The position numbers and the translations under genes were made by a program. Below are positions 7,907 to 16,367 of a stretch of 64,000 nt of DNA, one piece after another. This DNA is from Candidatus Terraquivivens tengchongensis. GTDB taxonomy: Archaea > Thermoproteota > Nitrososphaeria_A > Caldarchaeales > Wolframiiraptoraceae. Below the pieces are notes generated by a model. The model searched no databases, was not told the origin of the DNA, and saw only the letters and a list, made by a program, of their open reading frames with translations. Location: the NCBI GenBank assembly GCA_023268355.1, contig JALNJK010000001.1, forward strand, positions 62,001 through 126,000, written 5' to 3'. The stretch's first letter is position 1, and each line of letters begins with the position of its first letter.

Positions 7907-9451
7907 CTAAAGCGCTTTCTTGACCTTCCCAAGCCCAGCGGGCTCCAAATTGAACACGATGGTCTTAAGCACGGTCATCTCGTCAATACTATAACCTATG
8001 CCCTCCCTACCTATGCCCGAGTCCTTCACACCGCCAAATGGGAAGAATCCGACACCATGCCTGGGCATATCGTTTATCGTAACCTCTCCGACCTGTAACC
8101 TCTTTGCAACCTTCCACATTCTGTAAAAGTTGTTCGTGAATACACAAGAGTCAAGCCCGTACCTTGACTTGTATGATATTTCTATCGCTTCGTCCTCGTT
8201 CTCTATCCTGACGATTGGTATGACTGGGCCAAAAGTTTCCTCCCATACTATCCTAGCATCTAGCGGAACGTAGTCGAGAACAGTCGGCTCAAAGTAGCAT
8301 CCCCAGTACCTTCCGCCCCTAAGTAGCTTGGCTCCTTTGTCTATAGCATCCTTCACCAAACCATGAACATACTCTACAGCCTTTCTGTTGATCATGGGAC
8401 CTATCATGACGTCCGGGTCCCTTGGGTCCCCAAACTTCCAACCATCCACTTCTCTTAACACCTTTTCAATAAAAGCATCCGCGACACTCCTTTGGACCAA
8501 AACTACGCTTATCGCGTCGCACCTTTGCCCCGCATTCTTCAATGAACCCTCAACGCACTTCTTTGCTGCAAGGTCTAAGTCCGCATCGTCGAGAACTATC
8601 GCAAGCGCCTTTCCGCCCAACTCGAGGTGCATCGGCTTTATCGTTGACGCCTTGTAAAGCTCTTTCCCAGTACTCGTGCTACCTGTAAAGGAAACTAAGC
8701 GGACCTTCTCGCTGGACGCTAATATACTGGCAATCTTCCCCGGACCCGTAACTACGTTCAGACAACCGCGTGGCAATCCTGCCTCTTCGAGTATCCTAGC
8801 AAAAAGCAGCTGGCTTAGCGGGTCGTCGCTAGCAGGCTTGACCACCACAGAGTTGCCCGATAGGAGTGCAGGTATAATCTTCGCCGCGGGTATGTAAAGC
8901 GGGTAGTTGAACGGGCCTATCGCGCCGACTACGCCGACGGGTTCGTGGATCACCAAGGCTATCTTTCCCACAGTGTCTTCCGACCAATCACCTGGTATGT
9001 ATTCACCGAATATCTTCCTCGCCTCCTCCATCGTAAGCCGCATCCTGTCAATCGTTGCCTTCACTTCACCTAGCGCATCCCTCTTGGGCTTTCCAGCCTC
9101 GAGCACTAACGTCTCAACAAAATCCTGGGCCCTTTCCTTCATGAGCTCTACCGCCAGATGGAATATCTCTATCCTGCTGATTGCGGCAATGTCCCTTATC
9201 CTTCTCTGGTTTTCTTTTGCTATGTCTATCGCCAGCTCCATGTCTTTCTCTCCAGCTTTCTGCGCCCTTGCAACTACGCTGTCGTCGATCGGTGTATCTA
9301 TATCGAACGTCTCGTTCGTCGAGGCCTTAACCCATTTACCGTCCAAAAACATTTTAAAGACCGGTATACCGTCAGGCCCTACATCATAAATTTCGTCGAA
9401 GAATTTGCCGAGCCTCAACTTAGGCGTCCCGTACTCTAGCCTCGGCCCCAC
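7907..9451 (-). CDS. gapN: Non-phosphorylating glyceraldehyde-3-phosphate dehydrogenase (GAPN-type ALDH)
   Basis: 514 residues, aldehyde dehydrogenase superfamily. Catalytic Cys311 lies in GQRCDAI and the general base Glu277 in LELGGKA; FTGSTSTGKEL is the NAD(P)-binding turn. The NAGQRCDAISVVLV block and the N-terminal extension resemble archaeal GAPN enzymes, which oxidise glyceraldehyde-3-phosphate directly to 3-phosphoglycerate in the modified Embden-Meyerhof pathway. It is divergent from glpK across about 110 bp, so glycerol-derived triose phosphate may feed it. A lactaldehyde or succinate-semialdehyde role is less likely. Confidence 0.85.
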   Translation of the reverse strand: MGPRLEYGTPKLRLGKFFDEIYDVGPDGIPVFKMFLDGKWVKASTNETFDIDTPIDDSVVARAQKAGEKDMELAIDIAKENQRRIRDIAAISRIEIFHLAVELMKERAQDFVETLVLEAGKPKRDALGEVKATIDRMRLTMEEARKIFGEYIPGDWSEDTVGKIALVIHEPVGVVGAIGPFNYPLYIPAAKIIPALLSGNSVVVKPASDDPLSQLLFARILEEAGLPRGCLNVVTGPGKIASILASSEKVRLVSFTGSTSTGKELYKASTIKPMHLELGGKALAIVLDDADLDLAAKKCVEGSLKNAGQRCDAISVVLVQRSVADAFIEKVLREVDGWKFGDPRDPDVMIGPMINRKAVEYVHGLVKDAIDKGAKLLRGGRYWGCYFEPTVLDYVPLDARIVWEETFGPVIPIVRIENEDEAIEISYKSRYGLDSCVFTNNFYRMWKVAKRLQVGEVTINDMPRHGVGFFPFGGVKDSGIGREGIGYSIDEMTVLKTIVFNLEPAGLGKVKKAL

Positions 9452-9561
9452 GAAGGACAGACAAATTCACCCTATCAGAATAAAGTTCGCAGGATATATT
9501 AAAAAGCTTTGGCTCACTTGTTTTAGAGAGGCTTATATAGGTTTTAAGGATTAGCAATTTT

Positions 9562-11103
9562 GTGAAAGAAGGTAAGTATGTTGCGGCCGTTGATCAGGGG
9601 ACAACCGGTACTAGGTGCATGATCTTTGACGTTGAGAGCAACATAATAGGGTGGGTTTACGAGGAGCATAGGCAGATATACCCGATGCCTGGATGGGTTG
9701 AGCACGACCCCATCGAGATATGGGAGAAAACATGTTATGTGGTCTCCGAGACATTAAAGCGTTCTGGCGTAGACCCTAAGGAGATAGCGGCGATCGGTGT
9801 CACGAACCAGCGTGAGACGACCGTAGTTTGGGACCCTAAGACTGGAAAGCCTCTAGCGAACGCAATAGTCTGGCAGGATACTAGGACAAAGGACATCTGC
9901 GAGTGGTTAAGAAGGGAAAACTACGAGGAAACGCTGATACACCCAAGGACTGGTGTCTTTTCCTTCACATACTTCTCCGGCCCGAAGATCAAGTGGCTCC
10001 TTGAAAACGTACCGGGCCTGATGGAGAAAGCCAAGAAGGGCGAGGTAAAGTTTGGGACGATAGATTCCTGGCTCATCTGGAACCTAACGGGCGGACCAAA
10101 CGGTGGCGTACACGTAACCGATTACACGAACGCCTCTAGGACTATGCTGATGGACATAAAGAAGCTCGAGTGGTGCGAAGAAATACTTGAGCTCCTAAGA
10201 ATACCTGATGCCATCCTGCCCGAGATAAGACCGTCTTCTGATAAGTCGATCTATGGTTACACTAAACCTGATGGCCCATTCGGCGCAGAGATACCCGTTT
10301 GCGGCGACCTCGGAGACCAGCAGGCAGCGCTGGTGGGTCAAGTCTGCTTTGATGAAGGGATGGCGAAGAACACTTACGGCACCGGTTGTTTCTTGCTGCA
10401 AAACATAGGCACGAAACCCAAACTCTCCAAGCACGGCTTGCTGACGACGGCAGCATACAGTATGGAGCCTGGTAAGTGCACCTATGCACTCGAGGGCTCT
10501 ATAGCCGTGACGGGTGCGGCGATACAATGGTTAAGGGACAATCTGAAGATAATAAGCTCAGCCCCCGAGACTGAAGCGATAGCAAGGTCCGTGGAGCATG
10601 AAGGGTCAGGCGGCGTTTACTTCGTACCGGCTTTTAGCGGGCTTTTTGCACCGTACTGGGACCTAGATGCTAGGGGCATCATAGTGGGCCTGACAAGGTT
10701 CACAAGAAGGGAGCACATAGTTCACGCGACGCTAGAAAGCATATGCTATCAAACGAGGGATGTGCTCGAGTCCATAATGTCTGACACCGGTAGCAGATTG
10801 ACGGAGCTTAAGGTGGACGGAGGTGCGGCAGTCAACGACTATCTGATGCAGCTTCAATCGGACATAATCGGTACCAAAGTCATAAGGCCCAAGATTACCG
10901 AGACTACATCGCTAGGTTGCGTTTATGCTGCGGGTCTCGCGATCGGCTTTTGGAAAAACTTCGATGAGCTGAAAAAACTCTGGAAAGTTGATAAGGTGTT
11001 CCAGCCGAGATGGTCCGAAGAGAAAAGGGAAAAAATGTATATCGGATGGAAGGCAGCAGTAAACCGTGCCAAAGGCTGGCTTAAGGACATCAGCGTTATG
11101 TGA
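9562..11103 (+). CDS. glpK: Glycerol kinase
   Basis: 513 residues, FGGY family, full length. [14 protein letters not shown] near residue 10 is the N-terminal phosphate-binding loop. Other landmarks are [12 protein letters not shown], the substrate loop [14 protein letters not shown], and the [18 protein letters not shown] and [13 protein letters not shown] motifs of glycerol kinases. It phosphorylates glycerol to sn-glycerol-3-phosphate. The start is GTG at 9562. It is followed after 6 bases by the FAD-dependent glycerol-3-phosphate dehydrogenase gene, forming a glycerol-use operon. Confidence 0.95.
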   Translation: MKEGKYVAAVDQGTTGTRCMIFDVESNIIGWVYEEHRQIYPMPGWVEHDPIEIWEKTCYVVSETLKRSGVDPKEIAAIGVTNQRETTVVWDPKTGKPLANAIVWQDTRTKDICEWLRRENYEETLIHPRTGVFSFTYFSGPKIKWLLENVPGLMEKAKKGEVKFGTIDSWLIWNLTGGPNGGVHVTDYTNASRTMLMDIKKLEWCEEILELLRIPDAILPEIRPSSDKSIYGYTKPDGPFGAEIPVCGDLGDQQAALVGQVCFDEGMAKNTYGTGCFLLQNIGTKPKLSKHGLLTTAAYSMEPGKCTYALEGSIAVTGAAIQWLRDNLKIISSAPETEAIARSVEHEGSGGVYFVPAFSGLFAPYWDLDARGIIVGLTRFTRREHIVHATLESICYQTRDVLESIMSDTGSRLTELKVDGGAAVNDYLMQLQSDIIGTKVIRPKITETTSLGCVYAAGLAIGFWKNFDELKKLWKVDKVFQPRWSEEKREKMYIGWKAAVNRAKGWLKDISVM

Positions 11104-11109
11104 TGCTTC

Positions 11110-12396
11110 TTGGGAAGATATGATGTAATAGTAATAGGTGGCGGCGTAACTGGCTTAGCGGTCACGTACGACCTAGCATCGAGAGGCCTCAAGCCGTTGC
11201 TACTCGAAAGGAACGATATGATGAGCGGCACGTCTGGGAAGTATCATGGACTCCTTCACAGCGGTGCAAGGTATGCCGTTAACGACCCCGAAGCAGCTTA
11301 CGAGTGTGCGGTTGAGAACAAGATAATAAAGGAAATCGCAGGGCACTGCGTAGAGGACACTGGTGGGTATTTTGTCCTGTTAGACGAGGAGGAATATTAC
11401 GATGAGTTCAAGAAAGGGTGCAAAGAGAACAAAATACCGATAAAGGATGTAGATGTTGATGAAGCCCTGAAGGAGGAACCGAACCTCAATCCAAACATTA
11501 AGGCGGTCGTCGAGGTTCAGGATGCGGTCCTATATGCTTACAAGTTCGCCGTCAGCTTAGGCCTAGCCGCTAAGATGAACGGTGCTGACATGCGAGCATA
11601 CAACGAAGTTATCGGGTTGCTAAGGAAAGGCGGACGTGTCGTTGGCGTAAAGGTCTTGGATAAAATCAACAACAGAGTGTATGAGGAGGGGGCTGAGGTA
11701 ATTATCGTAACGGCAGGACCTTGGTCGGAAAAAATCCTGAACATGACAGGCATAAGGAACATCAAGATGATTCTAACGGCTGGCACGATGGCCGTTGTCC
11801 CGTATAGACTATCCAAGAGGGTCATCAACAAGATGAGGGTTCCATCCGACGGTGACATAGTTGTGCCGTACGGTAACAATTCTATAGTCGGTACGACTGC
11901 ATACGTGATAGAGGACCCCGACAACTACACAATACCGCAGGAAGATGCTGAGTTCCTCATGGAGGAGGGTAGCGTCATATTCCCCGCGATCAAAAAAATA
12001 GGGTTTTCCAGAATGTACTCGTCCGTCAGGCCTCTGATATCCATGGGTGAGGAGATTGATACGAGGAAGATATCTAGACGTTATGAGATATACGACCATG
12101 AGGAGCTGCACGGCGTAGAAGGGTTGCTTAGCGCTATAGGCGGCAAGTTAACGACGGCGCGTGCCATGGCAGAAGCGATATCCGACCTCGCATGTAAGAA
12201 GCTTGGTGTTAAGAAGGCGTGCAAGACAAAGGAGACGAAGCTCCCAAACCCGCTCGAGGCTTTAAGCGCCGAGCATCTGAAAACGAAGGGAAGTCCTGAG
12301 AGTCTCGTCAGAAGAGTTTTTGAGAAAAAAGGAACGATAGACGAAGAATTGCTGATAAATGCTCTTTACATATTAATCGCATCCTCTTTATGGTGA
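11110..12396 (+). CDS. glpA: FAD-dependent glycerol-3-phosphate dehydrogenase
   Basis: 428 residues. N-terminal YDVIVIGGGVTGLAVTYDLA is a Rossmann FAD-binding motif, and GTSGKYHGLLHSGARY matches GlpA/GlpD proteins. IGGKLTTARAMAE near residue 345 is the conserved C-terminal FAD contact. The family oxidises glycerol-3-phosphate to dihydroxyacetone phosphate, passing electrons to the quinone pool. The protein lacks the C-terminal BFD-like [2Fe-2S] domain of bacterial GlpA, and no GlpB or GlpC genes follow. The start is TTG at 11110; the operon continues into the CoxG-like gene. Confidence 0.9.
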   Translation: MGRYDVIVIGGGVTGLAVTYDLASRGLKPLLLERNDMMSGTSGKYHGLLHSGARYAVNDPEAAYECAVENKIIKEIAGHCVEDTGGYFVLLDEEEYYDEFKKGCKENKIPIKDVDVDEALKEEPNLNPNIKAVVEVQDAVLYAYKFAVSLGLAAKMNGADMRAYNEVIGLLRKGGRVVGVKVLDKINNRVYEEGAEVIIVTAGPWSEKILNMTGIRNIKMILTAGTMAVVPYRLSKRVINKMRVPSDGDIVVPYGNNSIVGTTAYVIEDPDNYTIPQEDAEFLMEEGSVIFPAIKKIGFSRMYSSVRPLISMGEEIDTRKISRRYEIYDHEELHGVEGLLSAIGGKLTTARAMAEAISDLACKKLGVKKACKTKETKLPNPLEALSAEHLKTKGSPESLVRRVFEKKGTIDEELLINALYILIASSLW

Positions 12397-12402
12397 TGCA
12401 TA

Positions 12403-12882
12403 TTGATAAAAATCTCAGACAAGTTTGTGGTTAAAGCGAAGCTCGAGGACGTTTGGTCCATTGTGAGTAACATGCCGGAGGTTGTGTCATGCTTCCCAAA
12501 CGTGCAGAAGATCGAGACGCTAAGCGACGGTAGCGTGAAGGTTACGTTCAGGGTTGACGTCTCCGGTGCCGAAGATAAGAGTCTAACTTCATATCTTTCC
12601 AGAATTACCGGGAAGATGGACGTAAGATACACAGAACTCAACCCGATGGAATCTTTGAACGTGAACGCCAAAGGCTCTATCGCAGGCACAAAGGTTTTTG
12701 TAAACCTATCAGTCAGCCTATCGAGCCTTCCAGACGGTTCTACGCAGGTTGCTTACGACGTGGAGGCTGATGCGGGTATGCTGGCGAAACTATTCGGCAT
12801 GGGTCTCATACAGAAGATCATCGAGAGCAACGCCTCAGCATTCGTGCAAAAATTCAGGAGAATACTCGAGAAAAGCGGGTAG
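12403..12882 (+). CDS. CoxG/SRPBCC family protein
   Basis: 159 residues with the START/SRPBCC ligand-binding fold. FVVKAKLEDVWSIVSNMPEVVSCFPNV is the typical opening of CoxG-like proteins, and the C-terminal helix (IIESNASAFVQKFRRILEK) closes the pocket. CoxG recruits CO dehydrogenase to membranes in bacteria, but many archaeal members are stand-alone. No CO dehydrogenase genes are nearby. It starts with TTG 6 bases after the glycerol-3-phosphate dehydrogenase and is 6 bases ahead of the Nudix gene, so it belongs to the same transcript. Confidence 0.82.
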   Translation: MIKISDKFVVKAKLEDVWSIVSNMPEVVSCFPNVQKIETLSDGSVKVTFRVDVSGAEDKSLTSYLSRITGKMDVRYTELNPMESLNVNAKGSIAGTKVFVNLSVSLSSLPDGSTQVAYDVEADAGMLAKLFGMGLIQKIIESNASAFVQKFRRILEKSG

Positions 12883-12888
12883 GCTTGC

Positions 12889-13446
12889 TTGTTAACGGAC
12901 CTGACGGTTTTGCTAACTAAACGGCTGAGACCCGTCGGGAAGCTATCATCACATGAGAGCTCTGCCGCTGTCGTGCTGATACTACTTCCAAGCAACAACG
13001 GTATCGAAATACTCTTCGTGAAACGCAAAGACGACCCTAACGATCCATGGTCGGGTCAAGTTGCGCTGCCTGGAGGTCGTTGGAACCCTTCGGATAATTC
13101 TATACTAGAGACCGCAATCAGAGAGACGTTCGAGGAGGTTGGAATACTGCTCGACGCTAAAAGCATGGTGCTAGGCGCTTTGCCGGACGTGAGGTCTTTC
13201 AGAGACCCTGCTATGCTGGTAACACCTTTCGTCGCCCTTCTGGAAGAAAGACAGCCGGTCAAGCTCTCTCCAGAGCTTTCAAGCTACTTCTGGGCACCGA
13301 TCAAGGACTTAAGAGAGGCTGAAGTCGAAGTCAACTTACGGGACGGCGAAACGAAAGCCGTTAAGGCATACGTTTACGGAGAACATGTGATATGGGGATT
13401 AACAGCGCGTATACTCGAATCGTTTCTAAAAATTTTAGAAGGTTGA
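12889..13446 (+). CDS. Nudix hydrolase, CoA-pyrophosphatase-like
   Basis: 185 residues. The Nudix box ending in AIRETFEEVGI is preceded by WSGQVALPGG, which resembles the UPF0035 motif of coenzyme A diphosphatases (Nudt7/YeaB type). These enzymes hydrolyse CoA or acyl-CoA to phosphopantetheine and 3',5'-ADP using Mg2+. The start is TTG at 12889. It is the last gene of the glpK-glpA-CoxG-Nudix run. Another nucleoside diphosphate substrate is possible. Confidence 0.87.
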   Translation: MLTDLTVLLTKRLRPVGKLSSHESSAAVVLILLPSNNGIEILFVKRKDDPNDPWSGQVALPGGRWNPSDNSILETAIRETFEEVGILLDAKSMVLGALPDVRSFRDPAMLVTPFVALLEERQPVKLSPELSSYFWAPIKDLREAEVEVNLRDGETKAVKAYVYGEHVIWGLTARILESFLKILEG

Positions 13447-13560
13447 AGATGTTCTAATCGCTTAGACATGTGCTAGAATTTTGTACAAATATACGTGCGT
13501 ATATTTCAAAAATTTGGAAGACGAAAAGGATATCTCCGAGACCTTCGCCGCCTCTGCGGA

Positions 13561-13656
13561 ATGATGAAAATAACGAAGAGGGGAGCGATCGCGCTGTTTT
13601 TGGTTGTGCTGGAGGCTATGCTTATCTGCATAATAATCTATGCCGCGCTGATGTAA
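13561..13656 (+). CDS. Putative 31-residue single-span membrane peptide
   Basis: ATG at 13561 reads MMKITKRGAIALFLVV and continues to a TAA at 13654. The product is 31 residues: a short basic N-terminus and one hydrophobic span that fills the rest. It sits between the Nudix gene and two small DUF131-type membrane proteins, all on the same strand. There is no strong ribosome-binding site; support is the hydrophobic profile, the positive-inside N-terminus and the position. It could be chance. Confidence 0.35.
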   Translation: MMKITKRGAIALFLVVLEAMLICIIIYAALM

Positions 13657-13684
13657 CGCTAAAATACTCGGAACGAAAGGTCTT

Positions 13685-13924
13685 ATGCTGATGAACTGGA
13701 TGACTGTTATCGGTCTAATTCTGCTCTTCTTGGGCGTACTCATAGTGCTGGTCGCAATAGGTTTTCTGAGAAGCTTGGGTGGTAGTGGAAAGACGCGCTT
13801 CGGTGGTGTAATCATGCTAGGGCCAATACCGATAATCTTCGGCGATAGAAGCTTTACTAGCATTCTCTTAATCGTTGCCGCGGTGTTTATGATAATGTTC
13901 GTAGTGCTTACGTTCGTTCTTTAG
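13685..13924 (+). CDS. DUF131 (TIGR00304) membrane protein
   Basis: 79 residues with two membrane spans (about residues 6-30 and 58-79) separated by a polar loop containing FGGVIMLGPIPIIFGDR, the hallmark of the archaeal DUF131/TIGR00304 family. Function unknown. It is immediately followed by a second, related protein. Confidence 0.8.
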   Translation: MLMNWMTVIGLILLFLGVLIVLVAIGFLRSLGGSGKTRFGGVIMLGPIPIIFGDRSFTSILLIVAAVFMIMFVVLTFVL

Positions 13925-13957
13925 CATTTTGGGAAGTGTGTAGCGGAGGTGCGCTTC

Positions 13958-14254
13958 GTGGAAGATTCTATGAAACAAAATCCCTTGAATGTCTTCGTGT
14001 TGCTTGCGGTAGGTATAGCCTTGATCTTCCTTGCTGTGTTTTTGATAATCGTAGGCATGTTATCGACCCTACCGGTAGACGTGAAGGGTGGCGCCTTTTT
14101 CTTGATAGGTCCTTTTCCACTTGTGCTGACGTTCGATAACCCTGCATCTTGGCTGATAGTTGTACTGCCCGTTTTGCTCATCCTAGTTCCTCTGCTACTC
14201 ATCATGATTTGGCTAAGGCATGGTAGCATGGAGCAAGCAAAGACCGAGGAATAA
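13958..14254 (+). CDS. Second DUF131-like membrane protein
   Basis: 98 residues from the GTG at 13958, which has GGAGGT seven bases upstream; earlier and later starts (13949, 13970) fit less well. Two hydrophobic spans flank a loop with GGAFFLIGPFPLVLTFDN, a diverged version of the LGPIPIIFGD motif in the gene just before. The two look like a tandem duplication, perhaps forming a hetero-oligomer. The stop lies just before the metallophosphoesterase start. Confidence 0.72.
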   Translation: MEDSMKQNPLNVFVLLAVGIALIFLAVFLIIVGMLSTLPVDVKGGAFFLIGPFPLVLTFDNPASWLIVVLPVLLILVPLLLIMIWLRHGSMEQAKTEE

Positions 14255-14258
14255 GGAT

Positions 14259-14978
14259 ATGGTGACTAGACGTCGCTTCATTGTTATATCGTCTTTGGTG
14301 ATTGCCGGAGCATGCCTGTCCATAGGTTATGTAACGACAAAGGAGCTCGAGGTAACGCGCCTGAACCTCGGCCTAGGTAGGAAAATAGCTTTCTTAACAG
14401 ACTTACACATCCACGAAATCGACGACGTTAAGGAGAAGGTTTTAAACATCGTAGCGAACGAGCAGCCCGATGCCATTCTTTTGGGAGGAGATACCGTGGA
14501 CGCTTTAACCTTCAACATGGACGTCGTAAAAAAGTACGTTTCGATGCTGGAAGCGAATGAAAAGTTTGCTGTCATGGGAAACCATGAGTACTGGAGCGGC
14601 AAGGCTGAAGAGCTTGCAGGAATTTTGAAGGACAACGGTTTCATCCTCCTCAAGGATACGTTCGCCCAAGCATCATTCGGAAGGATATGCGGTCTCGACT
14701 GGAGGGAAGATAGAAAGTATCCAGAGCTCAGGTTTGATGGTCTGGTGATCGTGCACGACCCGAACGCTGCTCTGAGCATATCGGGCGCTCGCACCATCCT
14801 AGCAGGACATACGCACGGAGGTGTGGTTATAGCCGGCCAGACTATCTACTCAAACTCTGTTTATGTGAGGGGGTTGTACAGGCTCAAGGATGATGGCATA
14901 CTTTACGTTTCAAGAGGTTTGGGTCAAATGTTTCCATTTAGGTACACCTCGTCCCTGGAACTCGTGATCGCCGAATAG
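14259..14978 (+). CDS. Exported or membrane-anchored metallophosphoesterase
   Basis: 240 residues from the ATG at 14259, preceded by GAGGA. The N-terminus VTRRRFIVISSLVIAGA looks like a Tat-type or anchor signal. Calcineurin-like motifs follow in order: TDLHIHE, GGDTVD, GNHEYW, and AGHTHGG, all metal ligands present. The arrangement is like YkuE/YaeI phosphoesterases that act on lipids or nucleotides at the membrane surface. It follows the two DUF131 proteins directly, so a membrane-surface job for the group is plausible. Confidence 0.82.
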   Translation: MVTRRRFIVISSLVIAGACLSIGYVTTKELEVTRLNLGLGRKIAFLTDLHIHEIDDVKEKVLNIVANEQPDAILLGGDTVDALTFNMDVVKKYVSMLEANEKFAVMGNHEYWSGKAEELAGILKDNGFILLKDTFAQASFGRICGLDWREDRKYPELRFDGLVIVHDPNAALSISGARTILAGHTHGGVVIAGQTIYSNSVYVRGLYRLKDDGILYVSRGLGQMFPFRYTSSLELVIAE

Positions 14979-15019
14979 ATGTGCCAGACAAGGCTTAAAT
15001 TGTAGCCGGGCTAGATAGA

Positions 15020-15244
15020 ATGTGGAAGGAGGTTAAGGAACTGCGATTCTGTCCGGATTGTGGCGGAACGATGTTCTACGACAGGGAAACTAGGCAATAT
15101 GTGTGCAACAGCTGCGGTGTTTCTTACACAATACAGGAGCTTGTGATGATAAAGGAGAAGAAGATGAGCTTCAAAGAGGAGCAGGAAAGGAAGAAGCGAC
15201 AAAAAGAAGAGTATCTTGAATGGTGGCTTAGCAAGAAGAAATAA
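15020..15244 (+). CDS. Small zinc-ribbon protein
   Basis: 74 residues. CPDCGGTMFYDRETRQYVCNSCG is a zinc ribbon (C-x2-C-x15-C-x2-C), followed by a strongly charged helical tail that ends EWWLSKKK. Such ribbons resemble those of TFIIB or ribosomal proteins, but there is no family I can name. The gene lies in a short gap between the phosphoesterase and the convergent moaA and has little upstream space, so it may be leaderless. Confidence 0.72.
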   Translation: MWKEVKELRFCPDCGGTMFYDRETRQYVCNSCGVSYTIQELVMIKEKKMSFKEEQERKKRQKEEYLEWWLSKKK

Positions 15245-15256
15245 CATGCGCTGACT

Positions 15257-16255
15257 TTACTCATGAATTGTTGTTATGACGTCATCCGCCGGGCTAACGT
15301 CCTTAGGCTTCCAGAAAGGCTCCCTTAAATAAACGGCTTTAACGAATAATCTTTCGAGCTCCTCGTCCGAGGCACCATTCCTCATCGGTGTCAAAAAATC
15401 CACGTGATTATCGTCTCTCATCAAGCATGGTTTAAACTTTCCATCATGTGTTATCCTGATCCTTGAATCGTTCATACAGAAGTCGCAATTCCTCATGGGC
15501 CTTACGACCTCAACCCAAACGTTTTCTGGTAGAAGGTACTGCCGCCTCATCTGCAGTTTACGCGTTACGCATTTTATTGCCCTCTTTTTCAAAGCTTCCT
15601 CAACAGGTCCTAGGTTGTAGTAATATTTTTGGAAAAACTCAGCGTCCGATGCACCGCCTTCATGAACAAGCTCTATCAGCTGAAGTATGCAGTTCTCGTG
15701 TCCTAGGTTTTTTACGAACTTTATCATATCATCGATTTCATCCTCGTTAACACCCCTCATGACCACAACGTTCAGCTTCACAACATCCATGCCAGCATTC
15801 AACGCGGCTTTTATCGCCTCGATCGTGTACTGCAACCTCTTTCCACCGTCGGCTGGTCCCGTACCGACTATCCAGCAAAATTTCTGCGGGTTTATGCTGT
15901 GTAGACTAATGTTTACCCTACTTAAGCCAGCCTCCCGCAACCTTTTTGCAAGCTGCGGAAGCCTTGTGCCGTTCGTCGTCATGGATATGTCTTTGAACCC
16001 GAGGTTGTGCAACCTTTCGATTATCTCGACTATGTCGTTCCTTAACATCGGCTCGCCACCGGTCAGCTTAACGCTATTTATGCCGAACTTCTTCAGAACC
16101 TTCATTATCCTCTCTATCTCTTCCGGTGTCATCATGGTCTCCACATCTTCGTAAACTCCTTCCATGTGGCAAAAGATGCACCTGAAGTTGCACTTAGTAC
16201 TCGGTGTGAGTGATATCCTGACGCCGTTTATAGGTCTGCTGTACCTATCAAACAG
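15257..16255 (-). CDS. moaA: GTP 3',8-cyclase MoaA (molybdopterin synthesis)
   Basis: Radical-SAM enzyme that converts GTP to 3',8-cH2GTP, the first step of molybdopterin synthesis. The SAM cluster motif C-x3-C-x2-C (KCNFRCIFCH) and the C-terminal cluster C-x2-C-x13-C (CDFCMNDSRIRITHDGKFKPC is 21 long in full; its cysteines are near residues 260-277) are both present. The first ATG (16165) lies within the first motif and cannot be the start. The frame continues upstream through FDRYSRPINGVRISLTPST until a stop, leaving a CTG at 16253-16255 as the best start, with GGGTGA about 12 bases before it. The usual C-terminal Gly-Gly is not present. Confidence 0.88.
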   Translation of the reverse strand: MFDRYSRPINGVRISLTPSTKCNFRCIFCHMEGVYEDVETMMTPEEIERIMKVLKKFGINSVKLTGGEPMLRNDIVEIIERLHNLGFKDISMTTNGTRLPQLAKRLREAGLSRVNISLHSINPQKFCWIVGTGPADGGKRLQYTIEAIKAALNAGMDVVKLNVVVMRGVNEDEIDDMIKFVKNLGHENCILQLIELVHEGGASDAEFFQKYYYNLGPVEEALKKRAIKCVTRKLQMRRQYLLPENVWVEVVRPMRNCDFCMNDSRIRITHDGKFKPCLMRDDNHVDFLTPMRNGASDEELERLFVKAVYLREPFWKPKDVSPADDVITTIHE

Positions 16256-16367
16256 CTGCGTGCTTAGTCACCCTTTTACAAGGGATATCGTAAACAAATT
16301 TTTTGTTTTGGTGACATATAAATACTATGCCGTCTGGCTTAAGTATCGTGTTCTTGTGTTTTCCTAA

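Noticed and set aside
13470-13691. 73-codon frame after the Nudix gene
   Set aside because: Mixed composition without motifs, and it overlaps the better-supported 31-residue membrane peptide in another frame.
15463-15750. 95-codon frame opposite moaA
   Set aside because: Shadow of the moaA coding strand.
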